Program-made: the position numbers and the translations under genes | The notes under the pieces: model-generated | Seen by the model: the letters and a program-made list of their open reading frames with translations, nothing else | Told to the model about the DNA's origin: nothing | Databases searched by the model: none | DNA from: a virus | Length of the DNA stretch: 30,972 nt | Virus record (IMG/VR): IMGVR_UViG_3300042465_005689 | Location: 1-30,972 of that record | Reading direction: 5' to 3' (one strand) | Part shown: positions 22,857 through 29,598 of the stretch, piece after piece | Layout of the letters: every line of letters starts with the position of its first letter | How positions within the stretch are numbered: the stretch's first letter is position 1

Positions 22857-24230
22857 AAAGTTGTTTACGCGAGAGTCTCATCCGACCCCGACGGCACATC
22901 GCTATCCCCCGAAGCCCAGATAGCCGAATGCGTTGAGTTCGCAAAGAAACACGGGTGGGACCACATCCAAGAACATGTCGACCGGGACATCAGCGCGTGG
23001 TCCCGCAAAGTCGCACGCCCCGCATGGAACCACATCCTCGACGGGATACGCAACGGGACAATAACCGGAGTCATCGTCCACCATCTCGACCGGCTCATCC
23101 GGCAGGTACGCGACCTCGAAACCCTCATCGACGCGTTAGAAGACCGACCAGGGACCACCCGCGCGTTTCCCATCTACTCAGTCCACGGCGACATCGACCT
23201 ATCCCGCCCCGACGGCCGGGCCATGGCACGCATCCTTGTCACGATCGCCCAGAAAGAATCCGACGACAAATCCCGGCGACTCAAACTTGTTCTCGGCGCA
23301 CAGGCAGCACAGGGTTTATCGCACGGCGGCCGCCAACCATACGGGTGGAACCCCGACAGGGTCACACTTCACCCCGTTCACTCGCAGAATGTTCGGCAGC
23401 TTGTCGACTGGGCGTTCCAAGGGGTCAGCCTGTCGGAGATGGCACGCAGGTTTAACACCGAGAAGATCCCCGGCCCGCAGTCCCCAAGGTGGGATGGAAG
23501 CCCTATCGGCCGGATGCTAACCAACCCGAGGCTCGCAGGGTTACGCCGGCATAACGGCAAAATTGTTGCGACCGGCAACTGGGAAACGATTATCACCCTC
23601 GAGGAACACACCAAACTTGTTGGCCTGTTCAACCGACCCCAGAACACCCCGCACGGCAACCAACTCAGATGGTGGGCCACAGGGGTAACTGTCTGCGGGC
23701 GTTGCGGGGGTCGCATGTCATCAATCCCCCACCAGAACGGGCGACGCTACCAGTGCCAGAAACGGTATCAGGGGTGCGGCAACGGGATCCTCGCCGAACC
23801 CGTCGACCAGATCATCGAAACGATCATCACGCACACCCTTCGGGAAGGGTGGGAAACCCCAGCCGCACCCCCTGTCGATGTGACCCTGCTTACTGCCAGC
23901 CTGGAAACTGCACGGGCCAGCATGGACCGCCTCACCACCGACTACTACGTCAACAACCTCATACCCGAACACGCTTTCAAAGCGGCGTTCGAACCGTTAC
24001 AAACGCGTGTTGAGCAACTCGAGGCGGAACTCGCCGACACCCAAACCCAAACACCCGTCCTTGATTTTGATATTCCCGGCACGTTCGCGTCTTGCACACC
24101 CGAACAAAAACGGGGTATCTGCCGGACCCTGATCCCCTGTGTGAAGATCGGGCCGGCAGGACCGGGGTTCAGGGGGTTCGATTCGACGCGAATCGAAGTT
24201 TGGTTAACCGACCCTCCACCACCGCTTTAA
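22854..24230 (+). CDS. int: Large serine recombinase (phage integrase)
   Basis: Encodes 458 residues from ATG 22854. The N-terminal resolvase domain begins MKVVYARVSS with Tyr5, Arg7 and catalytic Ser9. It continues through HHLDRLIRQVRDLETLID and ESDDKSRRLKLV. A recombinase domain follows (GWNPDRV onward). Then comes a zinc ribbon with Cys281/Cys284 (CGRCGG) and a later QKRYQGCGNG, and a C-terminal coiled-coil part (ETARASMDRLTTDYYVNNLI). This is the normal large-serine-integrase layout and length; the enzyme inserts phage DNA between attP and attB. No Shine-Dalgarno precedes the ATG. The coding strand switches to C/A-rich codons compared with the G/T-rich holin upstream. Confidence 0.93.
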   Translation: MKVVYARVSSDPDGTSLSPEAQIAECVEFAKKHGWDHIQEHVDRDISAWSRKVARPAWNHILDGIRNGTITGVIVHHLDRLIRQVRDLETLIDALEDRPGTTRAFPIYSVHGDIDLSRPDGRAMARILVTIAQKESDDKSRRLKLVLGAQAAQGLSHGGRQPYGWNPDRVTLHPVHSQNVRQLVDWAFQGVSLSEMARRFNTEKIPGPQSPRWDGSPIGRMLTNPRLAGLRRHNGKIVATGNWETIITLEEHTKLVGLFNRPQNTPHGNQLRWWATGVTVCGRCGGRMSSIPHQNGRRYQCQKRYQGCGNGILAEPVDQIIETIITHTLREGWETPAAPPVDVTLLTASLETARASMDRLTTDYYVNNLIPEHAFKAAFEPLQTRVEQLEAELADTQTQTPVLDFDIPGTFASCTPEQKRGICRTLIPCVKIGPAGPGFRGFDSTRIEVWLTDPPPPL

Positions 24231-24273
24231 CTAACTGCTGCTGGGCTAGTACCCGCCGCTGTTCATCCACTAC

Positions 24274-24300
24274 ACCGATGACACGAAACCCTGTGTCGGT
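24274..24300. terminator. Possible bidirectional hairpin between convergent genes
   Basis: The 69-base gap between int (stop at 24230) and the convergent minus-strand operon contains ACCGATGACAC (24274-24284) and GTGTCGGT (24293-24300). They can pair with a two-base bulge around an 8-nt loop. There is no strong U-tract on either side. Its place at a convergent junction makes a terminator plausible. Confidence 0.35.
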
Positions 24301-25136
24301 CATACCCCGCACACCCCTGCGCACTCGTCACCCCAGAGTGTCCCTTGGCCTGCGTCCTCGGCGTTATCAAAGTTGATTTCGCCGAGAGGTTTCCCTGAAC
24401 TATGAAGGTAAACGGGTTTGGTGATTCTTCCGAATTGGCCGTTGGATCTCAGATCGAGGTCAAGGTCGATCGCTTTCTGAAACGCTTCCGGTTCCTCGTT
24501 ACGCAAGTAACGCCATTCTTCGTTCGAGTGGAACGGGCAATGCCAGCACGCCGATCGCACAGGATCCGGGAAACGGTCATCGGCTTTCATCGCTGCGATG
24601 CAGTCGTAGCGGGTGAGCCGCAGATCAACCAGGGGGTACACGTTTTTGACCCACGGGTACGGGTGGTCTTTCATCCGTTGAACCTCATCCCATGAGATAC
24701 CCATTGTCTGCTCAACAAGGGTGTCCGTGATGTGCATGTGCCGCTTCTTGTGCAGCCCGGTGAGATCCCGTAGGGAACGCAATATCGGTTCAATCTTGTA
24801 ATCAGCGGTGCATGTCCTGCGGATAATCCCAGTTGAGCCATCCTCGTTCAGTGTGAACAAAGGCGGATTCGAGGATCGGGTTTTCTCACCCGATACCACC
24901 GCCCGGAGATCATCAGAGATTGATGTTCCCCGGCCAACCTGATGAAACGCCACGCCTTCATCAGTGAACCGTTTCTCCCACCATCGCATGTTCTCGTAAA
25001 CCGATTCGGGTTCGTCCCCGGTATCAGCAAAGATCACATGATGAAACGGTGGAAGCTCCCCGATGATTGACATTCTGGCAACAGCCGACGATTGAACGCC
25101 GGCCCCGAAACTTAGAACTCTCATCGGTTCGGTCAT
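24300..25136 (-). CDS. PAPS-reductase-like PP-loop ATPase
   Basis: Encodes 278 residues from ATG 25136. It overlaps the upstream reading frame as ATGA and has GGAAGAAGAGA before the start. The N-terminal LSFGAGVQSSAVARMS is the PP-loop that adenylates a substrate. RRTCTADYKIEPI and ACWHCPFHSNEEW supply a Cys and a CxxC that could bind a metal, Fe-S cluster or sulfur. These features fit the phage PAPS-reductase-like family, relatives of the DndC and sulfur-transfer enzymes. True sulfate reduction is unlikely in isolation. Placement right after a cytosine methyltransferase suggests a base or backbone DNA modification. It is the last gene of the early operon. Confidence 0.8.
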   Translation of the reverse strand: MTEPMRVLSFGAGVQSSAVARMSIIGELPPFHHVIFADTGDEPESVYENMRWWEKRFTDEGVAFHQVGRGTSISDDLRAVVSGEKTRSSNPPLFTLNEDGSTGIIRRTCTADYKIEPILRSLRDLTGLHKKRHMHITDTLVEQTMGISWDEVQRMKDHPYPWVKNVYPLVDLRLTRYDCIAAMKADDRFPDPVRSACWHCPFHSNEEWRYLRNEEPEAFQKAIDLDLDLRSNGQFGRITKPVYLHSSGKPLGEINFDNAEDAGQGTLWGDECAGVCGV

Positions 25137-26011
25137 CGGATCTCTTCTTCCGCTATCGCGGACATGATGCAGCATTCGGGGGGTCGATTCTTTTGGGTAG
25201 TCACTGCGCCCTCATTCACTGAGCCTGTCGAGTAGTTCAACGAATGCTGCTGCTGCCACTGCTGGTACGAGTCCGTTCCCACCGAGGTGCAAGGATTCAA
25301 CCAATTCCGGGGGAGTCCCATTAGTTGTTCTACGAATCGCGGGTTTAGGTCCACCTTGGGCGATGTACTCGGGCCAGTCCCCTTCTCTATTTGGCGGCCA
25401 CTGGCCGTATGTATCGCCGCAGCTACCGGTAGCATTTGCGAGTTTCGGTGTAGTTGTGACGGCGAGGCCGCTAGGTCTTTCGGGTCGTGGGCGGTCGGTG
25501 TCGGCCAATAGCCAGAACCGTTCCCGTTTGTGCGGCGCGCCAACCTCGGCCGCTGAGTGCAAACCCCATTCCGCATCGAACCCGAGGTCGGCAAGGTCAG
25601 CGAGGACAAAAGGCAAACCTCCCCGAACAAGTTCGGGGACGTTTTCCAAGAACACAAATCTCGGTCCCACTTCACGAACGATTCGTTTGATGGCAGGCCA
25701 GAGCCAGCGTTCGTCGTCAATGCCACGCTGTGATCCTGCGAGACTGAAAGGCTGACAGGGGAAACCGGCAGTGATGCAATCCACTCGGCCGCGCCACGCT
25801 CCGCTATCAAAGGTTGTGAGATCGTCCCAGATAGGAGCCGGATCCAAGTGCGCCTCTTCCATCCTGGCCACAAGAGCGGCCGCCGCGTAGCTGTCCCGCT
25901 CAACGTGAGCCACGGTTCGTGCATCAATTCCGGCGAGTCGGAGTCCGAGTTCGAAGCCCCCGTACCCTGAGCAGAGATGCAAACATCTAAGTTCGGTATG
26001 TGTAGCCACAT
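25133..26011 (-). CDS. Overlapping-frame protein nested with the C5-methyltransferase
   Basis: A 292-residue frame on the same strand as the methyltransferase but in another phase. It starts at ATG 26011, overlapping the lipoprotein stop (TGATG), and ends at TGA 25133, overlapping the next start (ATGA). Both junctions are typical of real genes in this operon. It contains SGSMRNGVCTQRPRLA (about 145-160), GSGYWPTPTAHD (about 165-177), a SPSQLHRN stretch (about 180-190) and LNPRFVEQLMGLPRNW (about 220-236). These resemble, from memory, phage proteins and target-recognition segments associated with Dcm-type enzymes. A conserved phase-shifted shadow of the methyltransferase is the main alternative. 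Function is unknown. Confidence 0.55.
   Translation of the reverse strand: MWLHIPNLDVCISAQGTGASNSDSDSPELMHEPWLTLSGTATRRPLLWPGWKRRTWIRLLSGTISQPLIAERGAAEWIASLPVSPVSLSVSQDHSVALTTNAGSGLPSNESFVKWDRDLCSWKTSPNLFGEVCLLSSLTLPTSGSMRNGVCTQRPRLARRTNGNGSGYWPTPTAHDPKDLAASPSQLHRNSQMLPVAAAIHTASGRQIEKGTGPSTSPKVDLNPRFVEQLMGLPRNWLNPCTSVGTDSYQQWQQQHSLNYSTGSVNEGAVTTQKNRPPECCIMSAIAEEEIR
25212..26009 (-). CDS. DNA cytosine-C5 methyltransferase
   Basis: Encodes 265 residues from GTG 26009, two bases inside the ATG of the overlapping frame, so both would share the GGAAG ribosome site. Motif I is LHLCSGYGGFE (10-20) for SAM. Motif IV is AGFPCQPFS with catalytic Cys85. Motif VI is FLENVP with Glu122. Motif VIII is RERFWLLA (162-169), and motif X is GGNGLVPAV (243-251). 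The region between VIII and X, which chooses the target, is only about 75 residues, so the enzyme is short for a Dcm. It likely protects phage DNA or regulates it by 5-methylcytosine. It ends 76 bases before the next gene start. Confidence 0.9.
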   Translation of the reverse strand: MATHTELRCLHLCSGYGGFELGLRLAGIDARTVAHVERDSYAAAALVARMEEAHLDPAPIWDDLTTFDSGAWRGRVDCITAGFPCQPFSLAGSQRGIDDERWLWPAIKRIVREVGPRFVFLENVPELVRGGLPFVLADLADLGFDAEWGLHSAAEVGAPHKRERFWLLADTDRPRPERPSGLAVTTTPKLANATGSCGDTYGQWPPNREGDWPEYIAQGGPKPAIRRTTNGTPPELVESLHLGGNGLVPAVAAAAFVELLDRLSE

Positions 26012-26313
26012 CACAAACACTTCCGTGTTAGGAACTGTGTGGTCCCTGCGAGGGTGAGCGACCCGACGGTATCGCCGGTGATAACAACCCCAGCCGATTC
26101 TTCTGCCCCGTTGATTATCACGGCCGCACAAATCTCTGTCTGATCAGACAAAGACATCTGGTTCCAGACTGTCCCGAGGAGTACCTGTTCGTCGTCAACG
26201 GCCGGGTAACCACCCGTGTATTCGCCTGACCCTGCCGGTGCGGTGTACCCGGACGAACACCCCGACACGATCCCCAACATGACAACGGCCCCAGCAACGA
26301 TCAGCCGGTTCAC
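26011..26313 (-). CDS. Small lipoprotein in the early operon
   Basis: Encodes 100 residues from GTG 26313, overlapping the upstream stop (GTGA). Residues 1-19 are a classic signal peptide (MNRLIVAGAVVMLGIVSGC). The lipobox VSGC has the lipidated Cys at residue 19, followed by SSGYTAPAGSGEYTGG as a flexible linker. The mature domain is about 80 residues with Cys62 and Cys99 that could form a disulfide. A secreted lipoprotein expressed with recombination and modification genes is unusual. Known phage lipoproteins of this size can block receptors and exclude superinfecting phages, but that role is inference. Confidence 0.75.
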   Translation of the reverse strand: MNRLIVAGAVVMLGIVSGCSSGYTAPAGSGEYTGGYPAVDDEQVLLGTVWNQMSLSDQTEICAAVIINGAEESAGVVITGDTVGSLTLAGTTQFLTRKCL

Positions 26314-26618
26314 AACTCCACCTCAGTGAGTTGCGTTTGGGCGATACTGACCGCGTCGGTGATCGTGCTGATCCCCTCAGCAGCCAAGCCAAGCTGATCC
26401 AACTCGTCGGCCGTAACCCACATTTTCAGAAGGACTGTTTCCTCCTGCGGCACAGGGGCCACAAGGCCGAACTCTTCGAGAATCCCCACAGGGAGACTGA
26501 ACAGTGTGTGAGGTGCGCGCACCCCGACACCCTGACGCATCGCCGAACAGATCACCCGTTCACCGGGAAGACCCGGATCCCATTCAACTTTGACTTCCAT
26601 TGTCTGCCATTCACTCAT
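26310..26618 (-). CDS. Hypothetical early protein, 102 aa
   Basis: Starts at ATG 26618, overlapping the 3' end of the ERCC4-like gene by 8 bases; GTG 26630 is an alternative in-frame start. The sequence opens MSEWQTMEVKVEWDPGLPGE and has a central beta-rich part. A helical C-terminal segment follows (VTADELDQLGLAAEGISTIT), and the protein is acidic overall. No signal peptide, membrane segment or known motif is seen. Its tight overlap on both sides places it in the early operon. Confidence 0.6.
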   Translation of the reverse strand: MSEWQTMEVKVEWDPGLPGERVICSAMRQGVGVRAPHTLFSLPVGILEEFGLVAPVPQEETVLLKMWVTADELDQLGLAAEGISTITDAVSIAQTQLTEVEL

Positions 26619-27294
26619 CTTGAACACCACTTTCGTTTGATAGGAAACTGTTTTTGAATACTGCTGTTATTGCCGCAACACGTTTCGGGCCAAGCCCTGA
26701 CACGGACAGAAGATCCGACTGGGGGTCCAACATCATTGGCATCCCAACCTGATCCAAAATCTTCGCGGCGAGTTCGGGGCCAACACCCGGCAGACCTTGC
26801 AACAGGTGAACCTGGTAGTCCCTCGAGTTCACTGTCCCCCACTGCGAGCGGACCGCCGGCCGACCCGAGAGGGAACGGTGAACATCCTTTTTGCACCACT
26901 CCTCAAACGTCTCGAGAAGGCGGACCGTGTCATCAAGGCTGTCCGAAAAGTCGACCCACAAGCCGTTCGCCCGTGCAGTCCACAAAATCTTTCTCAACGA
27001 CTGCCGGGTGACCCCCCCGCCGTACCTGCCGACCAGATCACCCGACATAGTCCACTTAGCTGAACCCTCAACAACGACCATCCGGTAACACAAACCGGGG
27101 TCGGACATCTTCGCGATCTGCTCGCCGAGCCTTCCGTCCCTGATACTTGAGATCAGATCCTTAAACTCTTTGCGTTGCACACCCGCCCACCTGCCGTTCG
27201 CTGCGAACAACAGGTCGCACCCGAAAGTCTCGGGGAGCATCGACACTGTCCCCAGGTTTCGTAGCGCAACGGGTTCTGTCGGCGAGATGATCAC
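26611..27294 (-). CDS. ERCC4/XPF-like nuclease with helix-hairpin-helix
   Basis: Encodes 227 residues from GTG 27294 (GTGA overlap). Residues about 20-60 resemble an ERCC4 nuclease core: LPETFGCDLLFAANG, then GVQRKEFKDL (QRKEFKD at 40-46, the counterpart of the ERKxxxD catalytic motif), then SSIRDGRLGEQ. Two C-terminal helix-hairpin-helix-like motifs are present, LLQGLPGVGPELAAKILDQV and LLSVSGLGPKRVAAI. XPF/Mus81-type enzymes cut branched or flap DNA, so this is probably a structure-specific endonuclease for phage recombination or repair. The family call is firm for the HhH part and good for the nuclease. Confidence 0.8.
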   Translation of the reverse strand: MIISPTEPVALRNLGTVSMLPETFGCDLLFAANGRWAGVQRKEFKDLISSIRDGRLGEQIAKMSDPGLCYRMVVVEGSAKWTMSGDLVGRYGGGVTRQSLRKILWTARANGLWVDFSDSLDDTVRLLETFEEWCKKDVHRSLSGRPAVRSQWGTVNSRDYQVHLLQGLPGVGPELAAKILDQVGMPMMLDPQSDLLSVSGLGPKRVAAITAVFKNSFLSNESGVQDE

Positions 27295-27599
27295 AAGGTT
27301 CTGCTTGTCCCTGTGTGCGCAGCGTGAAGGATGATGATCTGCTCGGCCAAGCGTTTCGCTTCGTCGACACCCAACGCGATCCCAAGCACCAGAGTCTCAT
27401 CTTCGACTTGCATCGCATAGTCAAACGTGAGGACCGTTGACACACCCGCGTCGGTTGGTGCGGCACCCGCACCGATCCGAACCTTGTCAGGCAGAAGGTA
27501 CGTTTCGTTGTCAAGGGTTAGCGTGTCGAACCCAAACTCGTTGACCCTTTTCAGACCAGCCCAGTTGTTACCGTCAGCAAGGTCGCCCATATCACCCAT
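27291..27599 (-). CDS. Hypothetical early protein, 102 aa
   Basis: Starts at ATG 27599, two bases after the ATPase gene stop; ATG 27590 is also possible. The N terminus is MGDMGDLADGNNWAGLKRVN. A beta-rich middle follows (VNEFGFDTLTLDNETYLLPD). A C-terminal helix, VDEAKRLAEQIIILHAAHTG, resembles the end of small DNA-metabolism accessory proteins. It lies between the Sak4-like ATPase and the ERCC4 nuclease and overlaps the latter (GTGA). It may be a partner of one of them. No family is recognised. Confidence 0.6.
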   Translation of the reverse strand: MGDMGDLADGNNWAGLKRVNEFGFDTLTLDNETYLLPDKVRIGAGAAPTDAGVSTVLTFDYAMQVEDETLVLGIALGVDEAKRLAEQIIILHAAHTGTSRTL

Positions 27600-27600
27600 A

Positions 27601-28365
27601 TCAGCCCGCTTTCTTTGGTCGCCAGCCGGCGATCTTCATCAGATAGTCGCGACCGAAATCGGCGACGGTTACGTTTTCGATCTCTTCGCGTTCACGATCC
27701 TTGATCGTTGTCATACGAAACTCACCGGTCCGCGCTTTCGACATGAACAGCACCGTGTGCGGGGTGTACGCCAACGTCTTCTGACCCTTAGGTTTAAACC
27801 CGATCGTCGAATACAACGACCGGACTTTGCGGTCATCCCTGTCCCCGACAGCGTCAGCTTCAGCAGTCAACAACAAGTTCCCTTTGCAGGTGAACAATGC
27901 GTCGTACATTTTGGCGAACTCGCCGTTCACTGCCTGCCAGTTGATATCGGCATCAGTTTTGTCGTTGTCTTTCGACCCGTTCGTAGCGAAGAAATCGAAG
28001 AAATCGTCGCCGTGTTTCATCGTGATGTACAAGGTTTGGATTGCTTGCCAGCAGGGTGTCGCCGAGTCGAGGACAAGCCAGTCGCCTTCAACTGTTCCCG
28101 CTGCTGCGTCCCTGACGGCTTTCAACTGGCCTTTCCAATCCGCCGGTCCAACTACTTCAACCTGGACCCGGTCTGCGAACTCTGCGTGGTTCGGCGAGGC
28201 AAGCGAACGGAACCAACTAGCGGAGTAGTCGGTGTCAACGACTCGCATAGTTTCCGTTGCGCCCATTGTGTGAGCGATCGTTAACGCCGCCGTCGACTTA
28301 CCCGACCCTGCGTCACCGTAGAGAAGGATCCTCTCCGGTGCTTTAGATGGTGGTTGCAAAATCAT
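27601..28365 (-). CDS. Sak4/RecA-like phage ATPase
   Basis: Encodes 254 residues from ATG 28365, overlapping the upstream HTH gene as ATGA; the frame is open further upstream but that part is not a likely protein. Walker A is GDAGSGKST (17-25) and Walker B is DWLVLDS with Asp100. The central part contains VNGEFAKMYDALF, and the C-terminal part has FKPKGQKTLAYTPHTVLFMS and TTIKDREREEIENV. This is the layout of phage Sak4-type, RecA-related single-strand annealing/strand-exchange ATPases, which usually travel with an SSB and a nuclease. It is the likely motor of the early recombination module. Confidence 0.8.
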   Translation of the reverse strand: MILQPPSKAPERILLYGDAGSGKSTAALTIAHTMGATETMRVVDTDYSASWFRSLASPNHAEFADRVQVEVVGPADWKGQLKAVRDAAAGTVEGDWLVLDSATPCWQAIQTLYITMKHGDDFFDFFATNGSKDNDKTDADINWQAVNGEFAKMYDALFTCKGNLLLTAEADAVGDRDDRKVRSLYSTIGFKPKGQKTLAYTPHTVLFMSKARTGEFRMTTIKDREREEIENVTVADFGRDYLMKIAGWRPKKAG

Positions 28366-28568
28366 GGTTGTTCTTCCTGTTCTTCTGGTTGTATGCGAAT
28401 GAACTCTGCGAGCCTTACGATCAGCCCTTTTTCGAATAGCGGCATCCCCGACTTCGTGATCTCCACGGGAACGATGATCTCTTCTCGGATCCACCGGTTC
28501 ACTGTGAACCGGTCAACGCCGAGGATGTTTGAAACTTCTTTTCGTGTGACCAGCTCGGGGCTAGACAC
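28362..28568 (-). CDS. Small MerR/Xis-like HTH protein
   Basis: From GTG 28568 this encodes 68 residues, overlapping the end of the nuclease gene; an upstream ATG at 28652 would add 28 residues inside that gene. The sequence begins PELVTRKEVSNILGVDRFTV and continues NRWIREEIIVP, a winged-helix/helix-turn-helix of the MerR/excisionase (helix-turn-helix domain 17) type. It ends in an acidic IQPEEQEEQP tail. It could be an excisionase partner of the serine integrase (recombination directionality factor) or a regulator. The start is uncertain. Confidence 0.65.
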   Translation of the reverse strand: MSSPELVTRKEVSNILGVDRFTVNRWIREEIIVPVEITKSGMPLFEKGLIVRLAEFIRIQPEEQEEQP

Positions 28569-29598
28569 CTGTACCTGTCCCAGCCCAGTCGTCACCCTCA
28601 CCCGTTCCGGCGACGATTTTGCGGCGACCAAGTTTCGGGAACTCCCGGACATGCGCCTTCACTGTTCGGGTTGATAGTTCGATCTGCGAACGAACCCACA
28701 CGAGTGTTTGGCCGTCGTACTGGAGACGTTTCCCGTGTTTCGCAACTAGCTGCTGCGTTAGTTCTTTCGCCTCAGACTTGGCTGTTTTGGCTTGCTGTTC
28801 GAACAGTTTTGCGTCGTCGAGGAGGCCGGCGGCTCGGATGAACACAGCCTGGTCGGCGGGGTCTTCCATCCCCGTGTACTCGACAGGGTCGTGAACCTGC
28901 GGGTAACCACACCCCCAGAGGGAACTCGGCGGGCAGTCGGGCCATTCGCCCTGTGTTTCACCCAGACCGACCGCCCGTTCCACCCGGCGGATCTTGTCAA
29001 ACACCGATTCGATATCAACATCCTCGAGGGTCAGCCAGTGGTAATCGATCTGGTTGTCGGGGCCTACGGTCCCATCCTCAGATTTGAGCGCCACAGGTAG
29101 GACAGCGGTTTTCGCTCCGGTTGCTTCCATGTACACCGCCATCTGAGACAGGTAGTACGGGAACGCCTTAATCCCCTTTGACTGCAACTGTTTCCAGAAC
29201 GAAGGGCCGAACGCTTTAGCGTCAACCACGACAGCGAACCCCGTCGCAGGATCTACCGCCAGCCCATCAAGATGGCCGCGGATAACAACCTGGGTTTCCT
29301 GATAGTGGTTACCCCACCGTACGGTCCGCTCGAGTTCAACCTCGATCTGCTCGTCGTCGTTGTCGGGGATATTGATAGCGAACCCTGGGTGGTCCTTAGC
29401 GAACCGTTCCATGATCGTGTGTTCCGCTGCGTGTCCCTCATCAAACTTCACCTGAAGAGAAGCAGGCGGGGGCACTTTGTCGAGTTCTTTGCGTGCCGCT
29501 ATAAGCGCACGCTCACAACCACCCACAGCCGACGCACGGTAAACCCAGATGTCATGGTCGGGTTCGATCCGGTACACGCTCGCACGATCGTCACCCAT
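28561..29598 (-). CDS. Cas4/RecB-like PD-(D/E)XK exonuclease
   Basis: Encodes 345 residues from ATG 29598 with GGGG upstream. The N terminus has RASAVGGCERALIAARKEL (Cys28), resembling the first Cys region of Cas4/AddB-type nucleases. GHAAEHTIMERF follows. IRGHLDGL supplies Asp111, and VVVDAKAFG supplies Asp126 and Lys128 of the PD-(D/E)XK core. WPDCPPSSLWGCGYP holds two more cysteines that could complete an Fe-S cluster. The C terminus is helical and coiled-coil-like. This fits a phage Cas4/RecB-type exonuclease that makes single-strand ends for the Sak4-like partner. Confidence 0.8.
   Translation of the reverse strand: MGDDRASVYRIEPDHDIWVYRASAVGGCERALIAARKELDKVPPPASLQVKFDEGHAAEHTIMERFAKDHPGFAINIPDNDDEQIEVELERTVRWGNHYQETQVVIRGHLDGLAVDPATGFAVVVDAKAFGPSFWKQLQSKGIKAFPYYLSQMAVYMEATGAKTAVLPVALKSEDGTVGPDNQIDYHWLTLEDVDIESVFDKIRRVERAVGLGETQGEWPDCPPSSLWGCGYPQVHDPVEYTGMEDPADQAVFIRAAGLLDDAKLFEQQAKTAKSEAKELTQQLVAKHGKRLQYDGQTLVWVRSQIELSTRTVKAHVREFPKLGRRKIVAGTGEGDDWAGTGTGV

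Noticed and set aside
25133-26009. Frameshift/pseudogene explanation for the methyltransferase locus
   Set aside because: Motifs I to X are all in one uninterrupted frame, so the enzyme does not need the second frame to be complete. An overlap, not a broken gene, is the simpler reading.
27427-28284. Plus-strand frame of about 285 codons opposite the Sak4-like ATPase
   Set aside because: It is antisense to a gene with intact Walker motifs, has no ribosome site and no recognisable protein features.
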